DNA of 64,000 nt from Paenibacillus helianthi (GTDB lineage Bacteria > Bacillota > Bacilli > Paenibacillales > Paenibacillaceae), in NCBI RefSeq assembly GCF_001909055.1, contig NZ_LVWI01000034.1, forward strand, positions 62,001 to 126,000. Direction: 5' to 3'. Both the position numbers and the translations under genes were made by a program. A model generated the notes under the pieces. The model ran no database searches. It saw only the letters and a program-made list of their open reading frames with translations, and was not told the DNA's origin. This document shows positions 8,875 through 16,859 of this stretch, piece by piece. Within the stretch, counting starts at the first letter, position 1, and each line of letters begins with the position of its first letter.

Positions 8875-8943
8875 ATGAAGGAGGAAGGTGATCAAACCGT
8901 AACGCTCACTCTCTCATACACCGTGATATATACCCGCATGTAA
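8875..8943 (+). CDS. Possible 22-residue leader peptide upstream of the thiolase gene
   Basis: ATG at 8875 follows GGACGGAGGAAGG, one of the strongest ribosome binding sites in the window. The frame encodes 22 residues (starts MKEEGDQTVTLTLSYT) with five Thr, and ends at TAA 8941-8943. A short stem TGGTTT/AAACCA (8947-8961) lies between its stop and the GAGG site of the thiolase at 8984. A small, strongly initiated frame followed by a hairpin just ahead of an operon is the usual layout of a translational leader. No homologue is known to me and the role is inferred only from position. Confidence 0.45.
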   Translation: MKEEGDQTVTLTLSYTVIYTRM

Positions 8944-8983
8944 GTATGGTTTCTTAAACCAATGGAAAGGAATGTGAGGTTTT

Positions 8984-10168
8984 GTGAAAAAAGTTGCATT
9001 AGTAAGCCCATTAAGAACAGCTGTGGGTTCTTTTAACAACGGACTTTCAACATTAAGCGCTACAGAATTGGGAGCAAACGTGATGACTGCCTGCCTTCAG
9101 CAAAGCCAATTAGAGCCTGGATTGATTGATCAAATTTATTTGGGAAATGTCCTACAAGCGGGTATTGGCCAAAATCCTGCCAGACAGGCGGCACTAAAAG
9201 CTGGCATCCCCATTGATGTGCCTGCATCAACAATAAACACAGTTTGCGGTTCAGGGCTTCATGCCGTCGCTTTAGCTTACAACTCTATTTTGGCAGAACA
9301 AGGCAGCGTCCTCTTGGCTGGAGGTATGGAGAGCATGTCGAACGCCCCTTATGTGCTAAGGAATGCACGAAATGGCTACAAGCTTGGCAATAGTGAATTG
9401 ATAGACACTGTAGTAACCGACGGCCTTACGTGTCCCATCAATAAATATCATATGGGGATTACTGCGGAAAACATTGCCGGGAAATATAACATTTCAAGAC
9501 TTGAGCAGGATGAATTTGCCTATGGAAGCCAGATCAAGGCTATAGAAGCAAAAAACAAGCAGGTTTTTGCAGAGCAAATTGTTCCCGTTATGACCAAAAC
9601 CAAAAAAGCGAGTGTTTGGTTCTCAGAGGACGAACATGTAAGAGGAGATGTGAGCAAAGAAAAACTTTCCAATTTAAAACCTGCATTTAAGGAAAACGGA
9701 TCGGTTACTGCCGGAAATGCCTCGGGGATCAATGATGGAGCGGCGGCTGTACTTGTTATGTCGGAAGACAAATGCAAGGAACATGCGGTACAACCGTTAG
9801 CCTATATCAAGGGTTATTCCCTTGTTGGCGTTGACCCTGCATACATGGGAATGGGTCCGGTGAGAGCCATTTCGTCACTTCTTAAGGACCAGGGAATCCC
9901 TCTTGATGCCATCGATTTGTTTGAGATTAATGAAGCCTTCGCTGCACAAGCATTAGCGGTATTGAAAGAGCTTGGGATCAACCCGGAGAAGGTGAATGTC
10001 AACGGCGGCGCAATTGCGATCGGACATCCTGTCGGTGCAAGCGGAGCTAGGATATTGGTTACGTTGGTGCATGAAATGGTACGAAGTTCTTCGCGTTACG
10101 GCATAGCCAGTTTATGCATCGGAACAGGGATGGGAATCGCGATGCTGGTTGAGAATGCACTCATCTAA
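8984..10168 (+). CDS. thl: Acetyl-CoA C-acetyltransferase (thiolase)
   Basis: 394 residues from a GTG start. Condenses two acetyl-CoA to acetoacetyl-CoA (reversible). The catalytic triad is complete: nucleophile C88 in TINTVCGSG, H348 in GHPVGASGAR, and C378 in SLCIGTGMG. NEAFAAQ is also present. It is the first gene of an operon with acetoacetate decarboxylase and both CoA-transferase subunits, so in this context it supplies acetoacetyl-CoA for acetone formation rather than for beta-oxidation. GC content is a little lower than in the flanking housekeeping genes. A 22-codon leader frame lies upstream. Confidence 0.95.
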   Translation: MKKVALVSPLRTAVGSFNNGLSTLSATELGANVMTACLQQSQLEPGLIDQIYLGNVLQAGIGQNPARQAALKAGIPIDVPASTINTVCGSGLHAVALAYNSILAEQGSVLLAGGMESMSNAPYVLRNARNGYKLGNSELIDTVVTDGLTCPINKYHMGITAENIAGKYNISRLEQDEFAYGSQIKAIEAKNKQVFAEQIVPVMTKTKKASVWFSEDEHVRGDVSKEKLSNLKPAFKENGSVTAGNASGINDGAAAVLVMSEDKCKEHAVQPLAYIKGYSLVGVDPAYMGMGPVRAISSLLKDQGIPLDAIDLFEINEAFAAQALAVLKELGINPEKVNVNGGAIAIGHPVGASGARILVTLVHEMVRSSSRYGIASLCIGTGMGIAMLVENALI

Positions 10169-10202
10169 CACATATCTAACAGAAAGGGAGATCAAGATCG
10201 TT

Positions 10203-10943
10203 ATGAATCCAAAAGAGGTTCTTTCACTGCAATCCATGCCTGCAGCCAGCTCCAGTTACGGGCGTCCCCCCTACCGCTTTATCGACCGGGAATTTTTTAT
10301 AATTACTTATGAATCCGATCCCGCTGCGATCAGACAGGCGGTCCCGGAACCTCTACAGCCGGATGGAAGCAATACCGTTTCTTATGAATGGATCAAGATG
10401 CCTGATTCATCCGGTTTAGGAAATTATGAGGAGAGCGGTATTGTTATCCCGTGTACCTTTCATGGGGAATCCTGCAATTTTGTTGCCCAAATGTATTTGG
10501 ATAACGCGCCTGCTATTCTTGGAGGACGTGAAATTTGGGGGTTTCCCAAAAAGTGGGCGAATCCCCGCCTCAGTGTTGAAGGCACGGAGACGCTGACCGG
10601 TACTTTGCATTATAACCATGTTCAGGTGGCCATGGGTACCATGCCTTTCAAACATAACATTCTCGATGAAGAGGATACGGCTAGAGCCATCGCAAAAACC
10701 CAAGTGAATTTAAAATTAATTCCCGATGTTGACGGTACCCCTAAAATTGCACAGCTAGTTGCGTATAATCTCGAAAATATTAACGTAAAGGGCGCTTGGT
10801 CAGGGCCGGCCCGATTAAGCCTGATCCCCCATGTCAATGCTCCTGTGGCAGATTTGCCAGTTAAAGCGTATATCGGCGGCAAACACTTTATTGCCGATTT
10901 AACGCTGCCATATGCAAGAGTCATTCATGACTATCTCCAGTAA
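10203..10943 (+). CDS. adc: Acetoacetate decarboxylase
   Basis: 246 residues from ATG 10203, preceded by GAAAGGGAGATC; an earlier in-frame start overlapping the thiolase is less likely. Decarboxylates acetoacetate to acetone and CO2 through a Schiff base on lysine. The active-site segment is GREIWGFPKKWANP, with K116 and K117 matching the Lys115/Lys116 pair of the clostridial enzyme. Glu-rich GREIW just before it and a hydrophobic core complete the family pattern. It is placed between thiolase and CoA-transferase genes, which supports a true acetone-forming role rather than one of the many adc-like proteins of secondary metabolism. Confidence 0.93.
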   Translation: MNPKEVLSLQSMPAASSSYGRPPYRFIDREFFIITYESDPAAIRQAVPEPLQPDGSNTVSYEWIKMPDSSGLGNYEESGIVIPCTFHGESCNFVAQMYLDNAPAILGGREIWGFPKKWANPRLSVEGTETLTGTLHYNHVQVAMGTMPFKHNILDEEDTARAIAKTQVNLKLIPDVDGTPKIAQLVAYNLENINVKGAWSGPARLSLIPHVNAPVADLPVKAYIGGKHFIADLTLPYARVIHDYLQ

Positions 10944-10988
10944 AAAATTCTTATATTCTCAAAAAAAATATACAAGGAGTCAGAAACC

Positions 10989-11657
10989 ATGAATAACAAA
11001 TTAATCTCCGCAGAAGACGCCGTTAAAAAGGTCAAAGACGGAGACACGGTGATGGTCGGCGGTTTTCTGGCCGGAGGCCACCCGGAACAGTTGGTACGAG
11101 CGCTTGTCGAGACCCACTCCGCCGATAATCTCTCCATTATTTCCAATGATACGGGCACCACGGAATTATCTATATATAAGCTTGTGAAAAGCGGCAGAGT
11201 CAAGCGGATTTATGCATCCTATATCGGTTCCAATCCGGAAACAGGAAGACTCCTTATGACCAAAGAAGCGGAGGTGAGCCTCTTCCCGCAAGGCACGTTA
11301 GCAGAAAAAATACGTGCAGGAGGAGCGGGCCTGGGCGGTGTTTTAACACCTGTAGGTGTAGGTACCATTGTAGAGGAAGGCAAAAGGAAAATAGATATTG
11401 ACGGAAGGGAATATCTGCTCGAACTGCCACTCAAAGCAGACGTGGCGCTAATCAGAGCCCATAAGGCAGATGAAGCGGGGAATCTTGTGATCAACGGCTC
11501 TTCACGCAACTTCAATTTCGTTATGGCTATGGCGGCAGATTATGTAATAGCCGAGACAGATGCATATGTAAAGCTCGGGGAGATCGATCCCAATCATGTT
11601 AACGTACCTGGAATATTTATTGATGCCATTGTAAAGGTAGGGGATACCCATGAATAA
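10989..11657 (+). CDS. ctfA: Acetoacetyl-CoA:acyl CoA-transferase, subunit A
   Basis: 222 residues, starting behind AAGGAG. It is the alpha subunit of a heterodimeric family I CoA-transferase: VGGFLAGGHPEQL is the oxyanion/CoA-binding glycine loop region, and GAGLGGVLTPVGVGT and KADVALIRAHKADEAGNLV are typical. With subunit B it moves CoA from acetoacetyl-CoA to a carboxylic acid such as acetate or butyrate, releasing acetoacetate for the decarboxylase. The last 8 nt overlap the start of subunit B, indicating coupled translation. Succinate as acceptor (Scot type) cannot be excluded from sequence alone. Confidence 0.92.
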   Translation: MNNKLISAEDAVKKVKDGDTVMVGGFLAGGHPEQLVRALVETHSADNLSIISNDTGTTELSIYKLVKSGRVKRIYASYIGSNPETGRLLMTKEAEVSLFPQGTLAEKIRAGGAGLGGVLTPVGVGTIVEEGKRKIDIDGREYLLELPLKADVALIRAHKADEAGNLVINGSSRNFNFVMAMAADYVIAETDAYVKLGEIDPNHVNVPGIFIDAIVKVGDTHE

Positions 11658-12306
11658 CCGAGAATTCATTGTGAGAAGAATCGCCCAGGAATTCAAAGAC
11701 GGCGATGTAGTCAACCTGGGTGTTGGCATGCCTACCATGGCGGTAGACTATATTCCCGATAATGTTCATATTATGCTGCAGGCTGAGAACGGAATCCTCG
11801 GTGTGGGACCCAAAGCCACAAAGGGACAAGAAAGTATAGATTGTATCGATTCTGGCGGAAGTTACGTTACAACCATGACAGGAGCTTGCTATTTTGACAG
11901 TGCGGTTTCATTCTCCATCATCCGTGGAGGGCATGTGGACATCACCGTTTTGGGTGCCCTGGAGGTTGATGAGAACGGCAACCTTGCAAGCTGGATGATT
12001 CCAGGGAAAAAAGTGCCGGGCATGGGGGGAGCTATGGACTTGGTGGTCGGGGCCAAGCGTGTCATTATAGCCATGGAGCATGTGAATAAAGATGGGGAAC
12101 CGAAAATACTAAAAAATTGCAAGCTGCCCCTGACTGCTGTAAATGTTGTAAAAACCATTGTAACCGAAATGGCTGTCATCGATGTGATTCCAGGCAAAGG
12201 GCTGATGCTGAGTGAAATTGCGCCGGGTCTATCGGTGGAAGACGTTCAAAAGGCAACCGGCGCCGAGCTACTGGTCTCGCCTACCTTAAAGGCTATTGCC
12301 GTCTAA
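11650..12306 (+). CDS. ctfB: Acetoacetyl-CoA:acyl CoA-transferase, subunit B
   Basis: 218 residues. The catalytic glutamate that forms the CoA thioester is E46 in the conserved QAENGILG. Other family features are VVNLGVGMPT near the N-terminus and GGHVDITVLGALEVDENGNLASW, with MVPGKGMGGAMDL-like sequence further on. It overlaps subunit A by 8 nt and closes the operon; a stem-loop terminator begins about 70 nt later. The pair, with thl and adc, makes a self-contained path from acetyl-CoA to acetone that also regenerates an activated acyl-CoA. Confidence 0.93.
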   Translation: MNNREFIVRRIAQEFKDGDVVNLGVGMPTMAVDYIPDNVHIMLQAENGILGVGPKATKGQESIDCIDSGGSYVTTMTGACYFDSAVSFSIIRGGHVDITVLGALEVDENGNLASWMIPGKKVPGMGGAMDLVVGAKRVIIAMEHVNKDGEPKILKNCKLPLTAVNVVKTIVTEMAVIDVIPGKGLMLSEIAPGLSVEDVQKATGAELLVSPTLKAIAV

Positions 12307-12374
12307 GCCAAACGATAACCTCCGGTACATGGCTGATTCCAAACACTGCCCCAGGAAATCGTACCGGGATGAAG

Positions 12375-12412
12375 GCCAATTTGCTAGTCTCCTAGGAGGC
12401 TGGCTTTTTTTA
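12375..12412 (+). terminator. Terminator of the acetone operon
   Basis: GCCA (12375-12378) and TGGC (12401-12404) close a hairpin whose inner stem is CTCC/GGAG with G-U pairs, followed directly by TTTTTTT. Confidence 0.85.
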
Positions 12413-12512
12413 TGTTATTTCCACAATAGTGGATTCATGGAAAGTATGTTCGGCAACTACGCAAACTGCGCTCGGGATAACAACAAAAGATCGATAGTAG
12501 TCAGACGCTTGG

Positions 12513-12541
12513 TTGGTTAACTTACGCTGTGTTAATATAAT
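12513..12541 (+). promoter_or_regulatory. Sigma-A promoter of the lipoprotein gene
   Basis: TTGGTT (12513-12518), 17-nt spacer and a perfect TATAAT (12536-12541), 28 nt before the start codon at 12570. Confidence 0.7.
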
Positions 12542-12569
12542 TGAATAATAAACCAGAGGAGGAAAATCA

Positions 12570-13172
12570 TTGGGTTTTAAAAGATTTTATATCTTATTGA
12601 CATCAACTCTTCTACTTTTTGTACTGGCAGGTTGCAGCGGTAGTTCAGGGGCCAGTAATTCCAAGGCCGCCAAGATGGAGCCGGATACGTTCTCGGAGCA
12701 GGATATGGCCATCTACAAAGTAGATAACAGCAAAGAAAGGGTCAGCTACGGCATGCACCGCAAGGATGCGGAGAAGGTGCTAGGGACCGGAAGTGTAGGG
12801 ATTACCAATTCGTATACATATGAGTCTGGAGTAAGCGTGCTCTACAGGGATGATAAGGCCGTAGCCATAACGCTGAAAAGAGAATCCCAGGGGACATATA
12901 GAACTGCCCGGGGGGCTGAAACCGGCATGACGAAAGCGAAGATTAAAGAGTTATATGGAGAGAAATATGCGTTTGAGAGTAGTGAGAAATATATGGAGTA
13001 TTACTACGATACAGAAGCGAAGCAACTTGTGGAAGGATCTGCAATAAAGTTGAATTCGCTCTCGGGGGAAGCGCTTAGAGCCAAACAACTGGTATCAACA
13101 GCCTATGATGCGGAAGGGAATGCTATCTTGATTATCCTGCTGGATGGGCAAGCCGCCAACACTTTCAAATAA
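12570..13172 (+). CDS. Uncharacterised lipoprotein with two SmpA/BamE-like repeats
   Basis: 200 residues from a TTG start behind GAGGAGGAAA. A lipoprotein signal peptide (LLLFVLAGC, lipidated Cys about 22) is followed by a Ser/Gly/Asn-rich linker, so the protein is anchored outside the membrane. Two related units follow: residues ~60-100 (YGMHRKDAEKVLGTG, then a beta strand ending GVSVLYRDDKAVAITL) and ~118-190 (TGMTKAKIKELYGEK, then YMEYYYDTEAK ... AILIILLDG). The helix-'LG'-hairpin pattern resembles SmpA/BamE-type folds. Function unknown. It has its own promoter and terminator and is monocistronic. Confidence 0.75.
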   Translation: MGFKRFYILLTSTLLLFVLAGCSGSSGASNSKAAKMEPDTFSEQDMAIYKVDNSKERVSYGMHRKDAEKVLGTGSVGITNSYTYESGVSVLYRDDKAVAITLKRESQGTYRTARGAETGMTKAKIKELYGEKYAFESSEKYMEYYYDTEAKQLVEGSAIKLNSLSGEALRAKQLVSTAYDAEGNAILIILLDGQAANTFK

Positions 13173-13203
13173 TATCTAATTGTTCATTTAGGAACTACTT
13201 CAC

Positions 13204-13238
13204 ACACACCGTCATTTTCTGCCGGTGTGTTTATTTTT
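13204..13238 (+). terminator. Terminator of the lipoprotein gene
   Basis: ACACACCG (13204-13211) pairs perfectly with CGGTGTGT (13223-13230), followed by TTATTTTT. A second TTCTCTT/AAGAGA hairpin with a T tract at 13243-13270 may back it up. Confidence 0.85.
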
Positions 13239-13275
13239 GCAAATTCTCTTCGATAAGAGAGCGGTTTTTTTGGAT

Positions 13276-13866
13276 TCACAGCCCCTGTTTGATCAAATTC
13301 CATATCCGTTCGAATCTGTCTTGGTAGTCTGGGTAATTCCAGGATTCTTTGAAGGATGGGAGGCTAAATACCGCAAATGCAGATAGAATCGCCTCCGCCC
13401 TTTCTAGGTGGGGATCATGATAGTCCATGAAGCCGTCAATAATCTGGTAGGAATCCCATAGAACGTCGCGTAATACCAGTGGATTGCTATCAACGTATTG
13501 CGTATTCAGGGCGAACATCTTGGGATTCTCGTTATAGGCGCGTTTTTTGGCATTCGCAAAGGCCCAGAGCCAATCATGGAGCCATTCCTTAGGATTAGCC
13601 GAATGAGTCATATCGATTTGGATTTGTTCTGAAATCATCCGGTTGAACCAGTTCTTAGAGACGGCTGCCCAGAGCTCTTGCTTATTTTTATAATGTTTAT
13701 AGAGCGCTGCGTGGGTGATACTTAATTCATCCGCAATTTGGGAGAGCGTCACTTCGGATTTTTCCGTGCGCTCCATTAATGCCTCGGCTGTTTCAATAAT
13801 GAGCTCTTGTGTGATTTTAGCCATCCTGCTGCCAACCCTTTCTTCATCAATAAAATCCTCAATCAT
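13276..13866 (-). CDS. TetR/AcrR-family transcriptional repressor
   Basis: 196 residues from ATG 13866; ATG 13824 (starting MAKITQELII) is an equally good start. N-terminal helix-turn-helix: ITQELIIETAEALMERTEKSEVTLSQIADELSITHAALYKHYKNKQELW, a textbook TetR DNA-binding domain. The C-terminal ligand-binding part is divergent, so the inducer is unknown. The gene is divergent from the alcohol dehydrogenase/short-chain dehydrogenase cluster. The shared region holds back-to-back promoters around the palindrome AACAATTGTT, so it probably represses both itself and the oxidoreductases. Confidence 0.88.
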   Translation of the reverse strand: MIEDFIDEERVGSRMAKITQELIIETAEALMERTEKSEVTLSQIADELSITHAALYKHYKNKQELWAAVSKNWFNRMISEQIQIDMTHSANPKEWLHDWLWAFANAKKRAYNENPKMFALNTQYVDSNPLVLRDVLWDSYQIIDGFMDYHDPHLERAEAILSAFAVFSLPSFKESWNYPDYQDRFERIWNLIKQGL

Positions 13867-13885
13867 CGTTTATATACCTGTCTGT

Positions 13886-13946
13886 ATTTTAGCATATACA
13901 ACAGTCAGTAACAATTGTTGACTTTTGTAACCTGCGGATTTATGCT
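13886..13946. promoter_or_regulatory. Divergent promoters with a shared palindromic operator
   Basis: Rightward: TTGACT (13918-13923), 17 nt, TATGCT (13941-13946). Leftward on the minus strand: TTGTTA (13914-13909), 17 nt, TAAAAT (13891-13886). The 10-bp perfect palindrome AACAATTGTT (13910-13919) overlaps both -35 boxes, so one bound repressor could block both directions. The promoters are read directly from sequence; the binding protein is inferred to be the adjacent TetR protein. Confidence 0.65.
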
Positions 13947-14011
13947 TGTTGTGCAAGTTACAAAATACGATAAATGTTACTTTTTATTCAGGGCAAAGGA
14001 GGCCATCCATT

Positions 14012-15013
14012 ATGAAAGCAGCACAGATCACCAAATATTCAAAAAAGTTCATAGTAGAAGTCAACGATATTCCAGTTCCAGAAATAAGTGATCACGAAGT
14101 TTTGGTCAAGGTGAAGGCAGCAGCAGTTAATCATTTGGAATTGCTTATCGCTACCGGAAGCGTGAAGCTGATCCAGGATTATGAATTTCCACTGGTACTT
14201 GGTAACGAGCTGACGGGTGTTATTGAGAAGGTCGGTAAGAACGTCCATGAATATAAAGTGGGTGATGCCATTTATTCACGCCTGCCACTTCACAAAATTG
14301 GTGCTTTTGCTGAGTACGCGGCGATTCGTGCAGATGCTATCGGGCACTTACCCGCTAATCTGGATTTTGTGACCGGTGCTGCTGCGCCATTAACAGGCTT
14401 GACTGCCTATCAAGGATTACATGAAGAATTAGCTGCAAAAGCTGGCGAAAGCGTGTTTATCCCCGGGGGTTCGGGTTCATTTGGCCAAATGGCCATTCCT
14501 ATCGCCAAAAGCATGGGGCTTAAGGTCATCGTTAGTGGAAATCCGCAAGCACGTGAACGGACAATGGCGGCTTGAGCAGACCAATATATTGATTACACGA
14601 CGGAGAAATACTGGGAACTACTTCGTGATGTGGATTATGTGATGGATACCTTGGGACCAAGCGAATTTGATCATGAACTTGCAATTATTAAAGCAGGCGG
14701 TCGCCTTCTTTCTCTGCGTACGGGTCCTAACAAACGTTTTGCCGAAGATATAGGCTTGTCAGGCTGGAAGCAAAAGCTCTTCGCCATTGCCGGGGCTAAG
14801 TATGATTACAAAGCGAAGAAAAAGAACATTCAATATCATTTTATTTTTGTACGGAGTGATGGCGAACAGTTAAAAATAATTACGAAGATTATTGAAGATA
14901 ACGGGATTGTCCCAGCGGTGGACCCCACAGAATTCCACATTGAAGATATTAACGAAGCACTAAATTTTGTGGCTACAGGTCATCCTAAAGGAAAAGTCAT
15001 TATCCGATTCTAA
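14012..15013 (+). pseudogene. Zinc-type alcohol dehydrogenase/quinone reductase-like protein, interrupted by an in-frame TGA
   Basis: ATG 14012 follows AAGGAGG. The frame encodes an NAD(P)-dependent medium-chain oxidoreductase: GroES-like N-terminal domain (EVLVKVKAAAVNHLEL, LGNELTGVIEKVG, GDAIYSR, GAFAEY) then a Rossmann domain (PGGSGSFGQMAIPIAKSMG). Codon 188 is TGA (14573-14575), and the same frame resumes at once with ADQYIDYTTEKYW and runs to 15013. Homologues have GADQYIDY here, so a single GGA-to-TGA change explains the stop; no frameshift is needed. The structural zinc cysteines are absent, as in quinone oxidoreductases. It may be a recent nonsense mutation or a sequencing error. Confidence 0.8.
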
Positions 15014-15031
15014 GGGGAGTAGACGATAACA

Positions 15032-15808
15032 ATGAATTTAAAAAATAGAACGATACTGGTGACAGGCGGGACATCCGGGATTGGCTTTGCTTTTGCTAAA
15101 CGTTTTCTTGAAATGGGAAATACCGTGATCATTACGGGGCGTTCACAACAACGCATCGACCAGGCAGTAAAAAACAATCCCGGACTCATTGGGCTGGCGG
15201 CAGACGTTAGTGATCCCATAAGCGTTGATCAGCTGGCCAAAGAACTCGCTATTCACTATCCGAAACTGGATATTGTTTTTAATAATGCTGGTATCATGCA
15301 CGAATTTGACTTGTTTGATGAAAATATCACCTATGAGCATCTTGCCGCAGAAATCACCACGAACTTGAACGGTACCATTTATGTCACTAAGGCTTTATTG
15401 CCACTGTTAGCCAAACAACAGGAGGCCATGATTGTTAACGTCAGCTCATTGCTTGCAAATATTACAGTTGCTAACGCACCGGCTTATTCTGCAACGAAGG
15501 CAGGCGTCCACATGTTCAGTGATGCATTACGTGAGCAAATCCGTGCCAAAGGAAAAAAGATTCATGTGATGGAACTTTGTCCACCTGTTATTTCTGAAAC
15601 CAATCTCACAGACACGTATGACGAAGGGTTCCTGAATAAGATGATCTCTTTGCCATTGGCGAAGCTTGTTAATGCTGGTATTACTGGGATGGAAAAAAAC
15701 AAACTACGCGTGAACGCAGGTTTTACTAAAGTAATGCGTTTTTCCATGAAGTTCGCCCCGGATTTCATCACACATACTTGGGGTCAAATGATTCTGAAAG
15801 CAAAATAA
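15032..15808 (+). CDS. Short-chain dehydrogenase, DltE-like
   Basis: 258 residues, 18 nt after the broken alcohol dehydrogenase and in the same direction. Classical SDR features: cofactor loop TGGTSGIG (11-18), NNAG (84-87), catalytic S138/139, Y152 and K156 (YSATK). GRSQQR after beta-2 suggests a preference for NADP. The closest style of sequence is the DltE group of Firmicutes, whose role in D-alanylation is doubtful. Substrate unknown; the neighbourhood suggests detoxification or reduction of small carbonyl compounds under TetR control. Codon use is more AT-rich than the window average. Confidence 0.88.
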   Translation: MNLKNRTILVTGGTSGIGFAFAKRFLEMGNTVIITGRSQQRIDQAVKNNPGLIGLAADVSDPISVDQLAKELAIHYPKLDIVFNNAGIMHEFDLFDENITYEHLAAEITTNLNGTIYVTKALLPLLAKQQEAMIVNVSSLLANITVANAPAYSATKAGVHMFSDALREQIRAKGKKIHVMELCPPVISETNLTDTYDEGFLNKMISLPLAKLVNAGITGMEKNKLRVNAGFTKVMRFSMKFAPDFITHTWGQMILKAK

Positions 15809-15840
15809 TGCGAGAATATCTGGAAAGATAATTCTTTACT

Positions 15841-15915
15841 GAACGTTCTAGAAATGATATGCTAGACCAAGTTAGAGTGACCGTTTTATTTTAACTAAAG
15901 TAGAACGATCATTCT
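15841..15915 (+). promoter_or_regulatory. Two palindromic sites upstream of the second short-chain dehydrogenase
   Basis: GAACGTTC (15841-15848) is a perfect 8-bp palindrome. AGAACGATCATTCT (15902-15915) is a 14-bp palindrome with one mismatched pair and shares the GAACG half. Their spacing and AT-rich surroundings fit repressor sites; the regulator is unknown. Confidence 0.4.
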
Positions 15916-15956
15916 TCAATTATCTAAAAATACTTATTAAAAGGGAGAGAATCAGG

Positions 15957-16709
15957 ATGAAGTACACAGTGATCACAGGGGCAAGCTCAGGAATTGGATA
16001 TAAAACAGCTTTGGCGTTTGCTGCACGCGGTAAAAACTTAATTTTGGTAGCCAGACGATTAGATAAATTAGAAGAGCTTAAATCAGCAATCCAGGTTATG
16101 GATCCGAATGTAGATGTTATTGTTCATACAAGTGACCTGTCGGATACAGAGCAGGCCTACACACTGTATAACACTTTGAAGGAATACCAAATTGAAACCT
16201 GGATTAATAATGCCGGGCTTGGTGAAGGTTCTTTTGTAGCAGAACAGAATTTAGACAAAGTTGAAACCATGCTTCGTGTTAACATTGAATCCTTGACGAT
16301 CCTGTCCACACTATTTGTGCGGGATTATGCTGATGTAGAAGGAACTCAGTTGATTAACGTATCATCGGCACTCGGATATGCGATTGCTGTGGGGAGTGTG
16401 GCTTATTCTGCATCTAAATATTATGTCAGTGCCTTCACCGAAGGGCTTGCCAAAGAACTGGAGCTTAAAGGTGCGAAATTAAAAGCAAAAGTGTTAGCAC
16501 CCGCAATAACTGAAACAGAATTTGTGAAGAAATCAATCGATGCTGAAGAATTTGATTACAAAGCAAACATGCCTAAGTACCACACTGCCGAACAAATGGC
16601 GGGTTTCATGGTAGAGCTATATGATAGCAACGATGTGGTAGGTATTGTGGACCAGAACTATGACTTCAATCTGAGAAGTCAAATCTATCCGATCATCTCT
16701 GAGTTTTAA
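15957..16709 (+). CDS. Short-chain dehydrogenase/reductase
   Basis: 250 residues from ATG 15957 with GGGAGAG upstream. SDR motifs are intact: TGASSGIG (7-14), NNAG (84-87), S136/137, Y150 and K154 (YSASK). LVARR after beta-2 fits NADP(H). It is separated from the upstream dehydrogenase by about 150 nt that contain palindromic operator-like sites, so it can be transcribed separately. The AT-rich codon use and the general sequence style, like that of lactic acid bacteria, match the two genes before it, so the three may have arrived together. Substrate unknown. Confidence 0.88.
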   Translation: MKYTVITGASSGIGYKTALAFAARGKNLILVARRLDKLEELKSAIQVMDPNVDVIVHTSDLSDTEQAYTLYNTLKEYQIETWINNAGLGEGSFVAEQNLDKVETMLRVNIESLTILSTLFVRDYADVEGTQLINVSSALGYAIAVGSVAYSASKYYVSAFTEGLAKELELKGAKLKAKVLAPAITETEFVKKSIDAEEFDYKANMPKYHTAEQMAGFMVELYDSNDVVGIVDQNYDFNLRSQIYPIISEF

Positions 16710-16859
16710 TTCGCATCCATCTATTTGCTTAAATTCATTGGAAGAGGAGAAAGTATCCTGGCAGAAATGGCTTCAATCAGCCGCTGAATATCGTCATCTA
16801 TGAGATAATAACATTACTAGTGTTCTATATGCCTATAGAGAATGTGGGGTGGAAGAGTA

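Noticed and set aside
8653-8983. Riboswitch or T-box before the thiolase gene
   Set aside because: No conserved riboswitch core or T-box sequence and no terminator/antiterminator pair could be found; only AT-rich sequence, the leader frame and a 6-bp stem.
12296-12520. Open frame of 74 codons after ctfB
   Set aside because: It overlaps the end of ctfB and runs through the operon terminator; no ribosome binding site.
14573-14575. Selenocysteine codon in the alcohol dehydrogenase
   Set aside because: The homologous residue is Gly in a cofactor-domain loop, not Cys, and no SECIS-like hairpin follows directly; a nonsense change is simpler.
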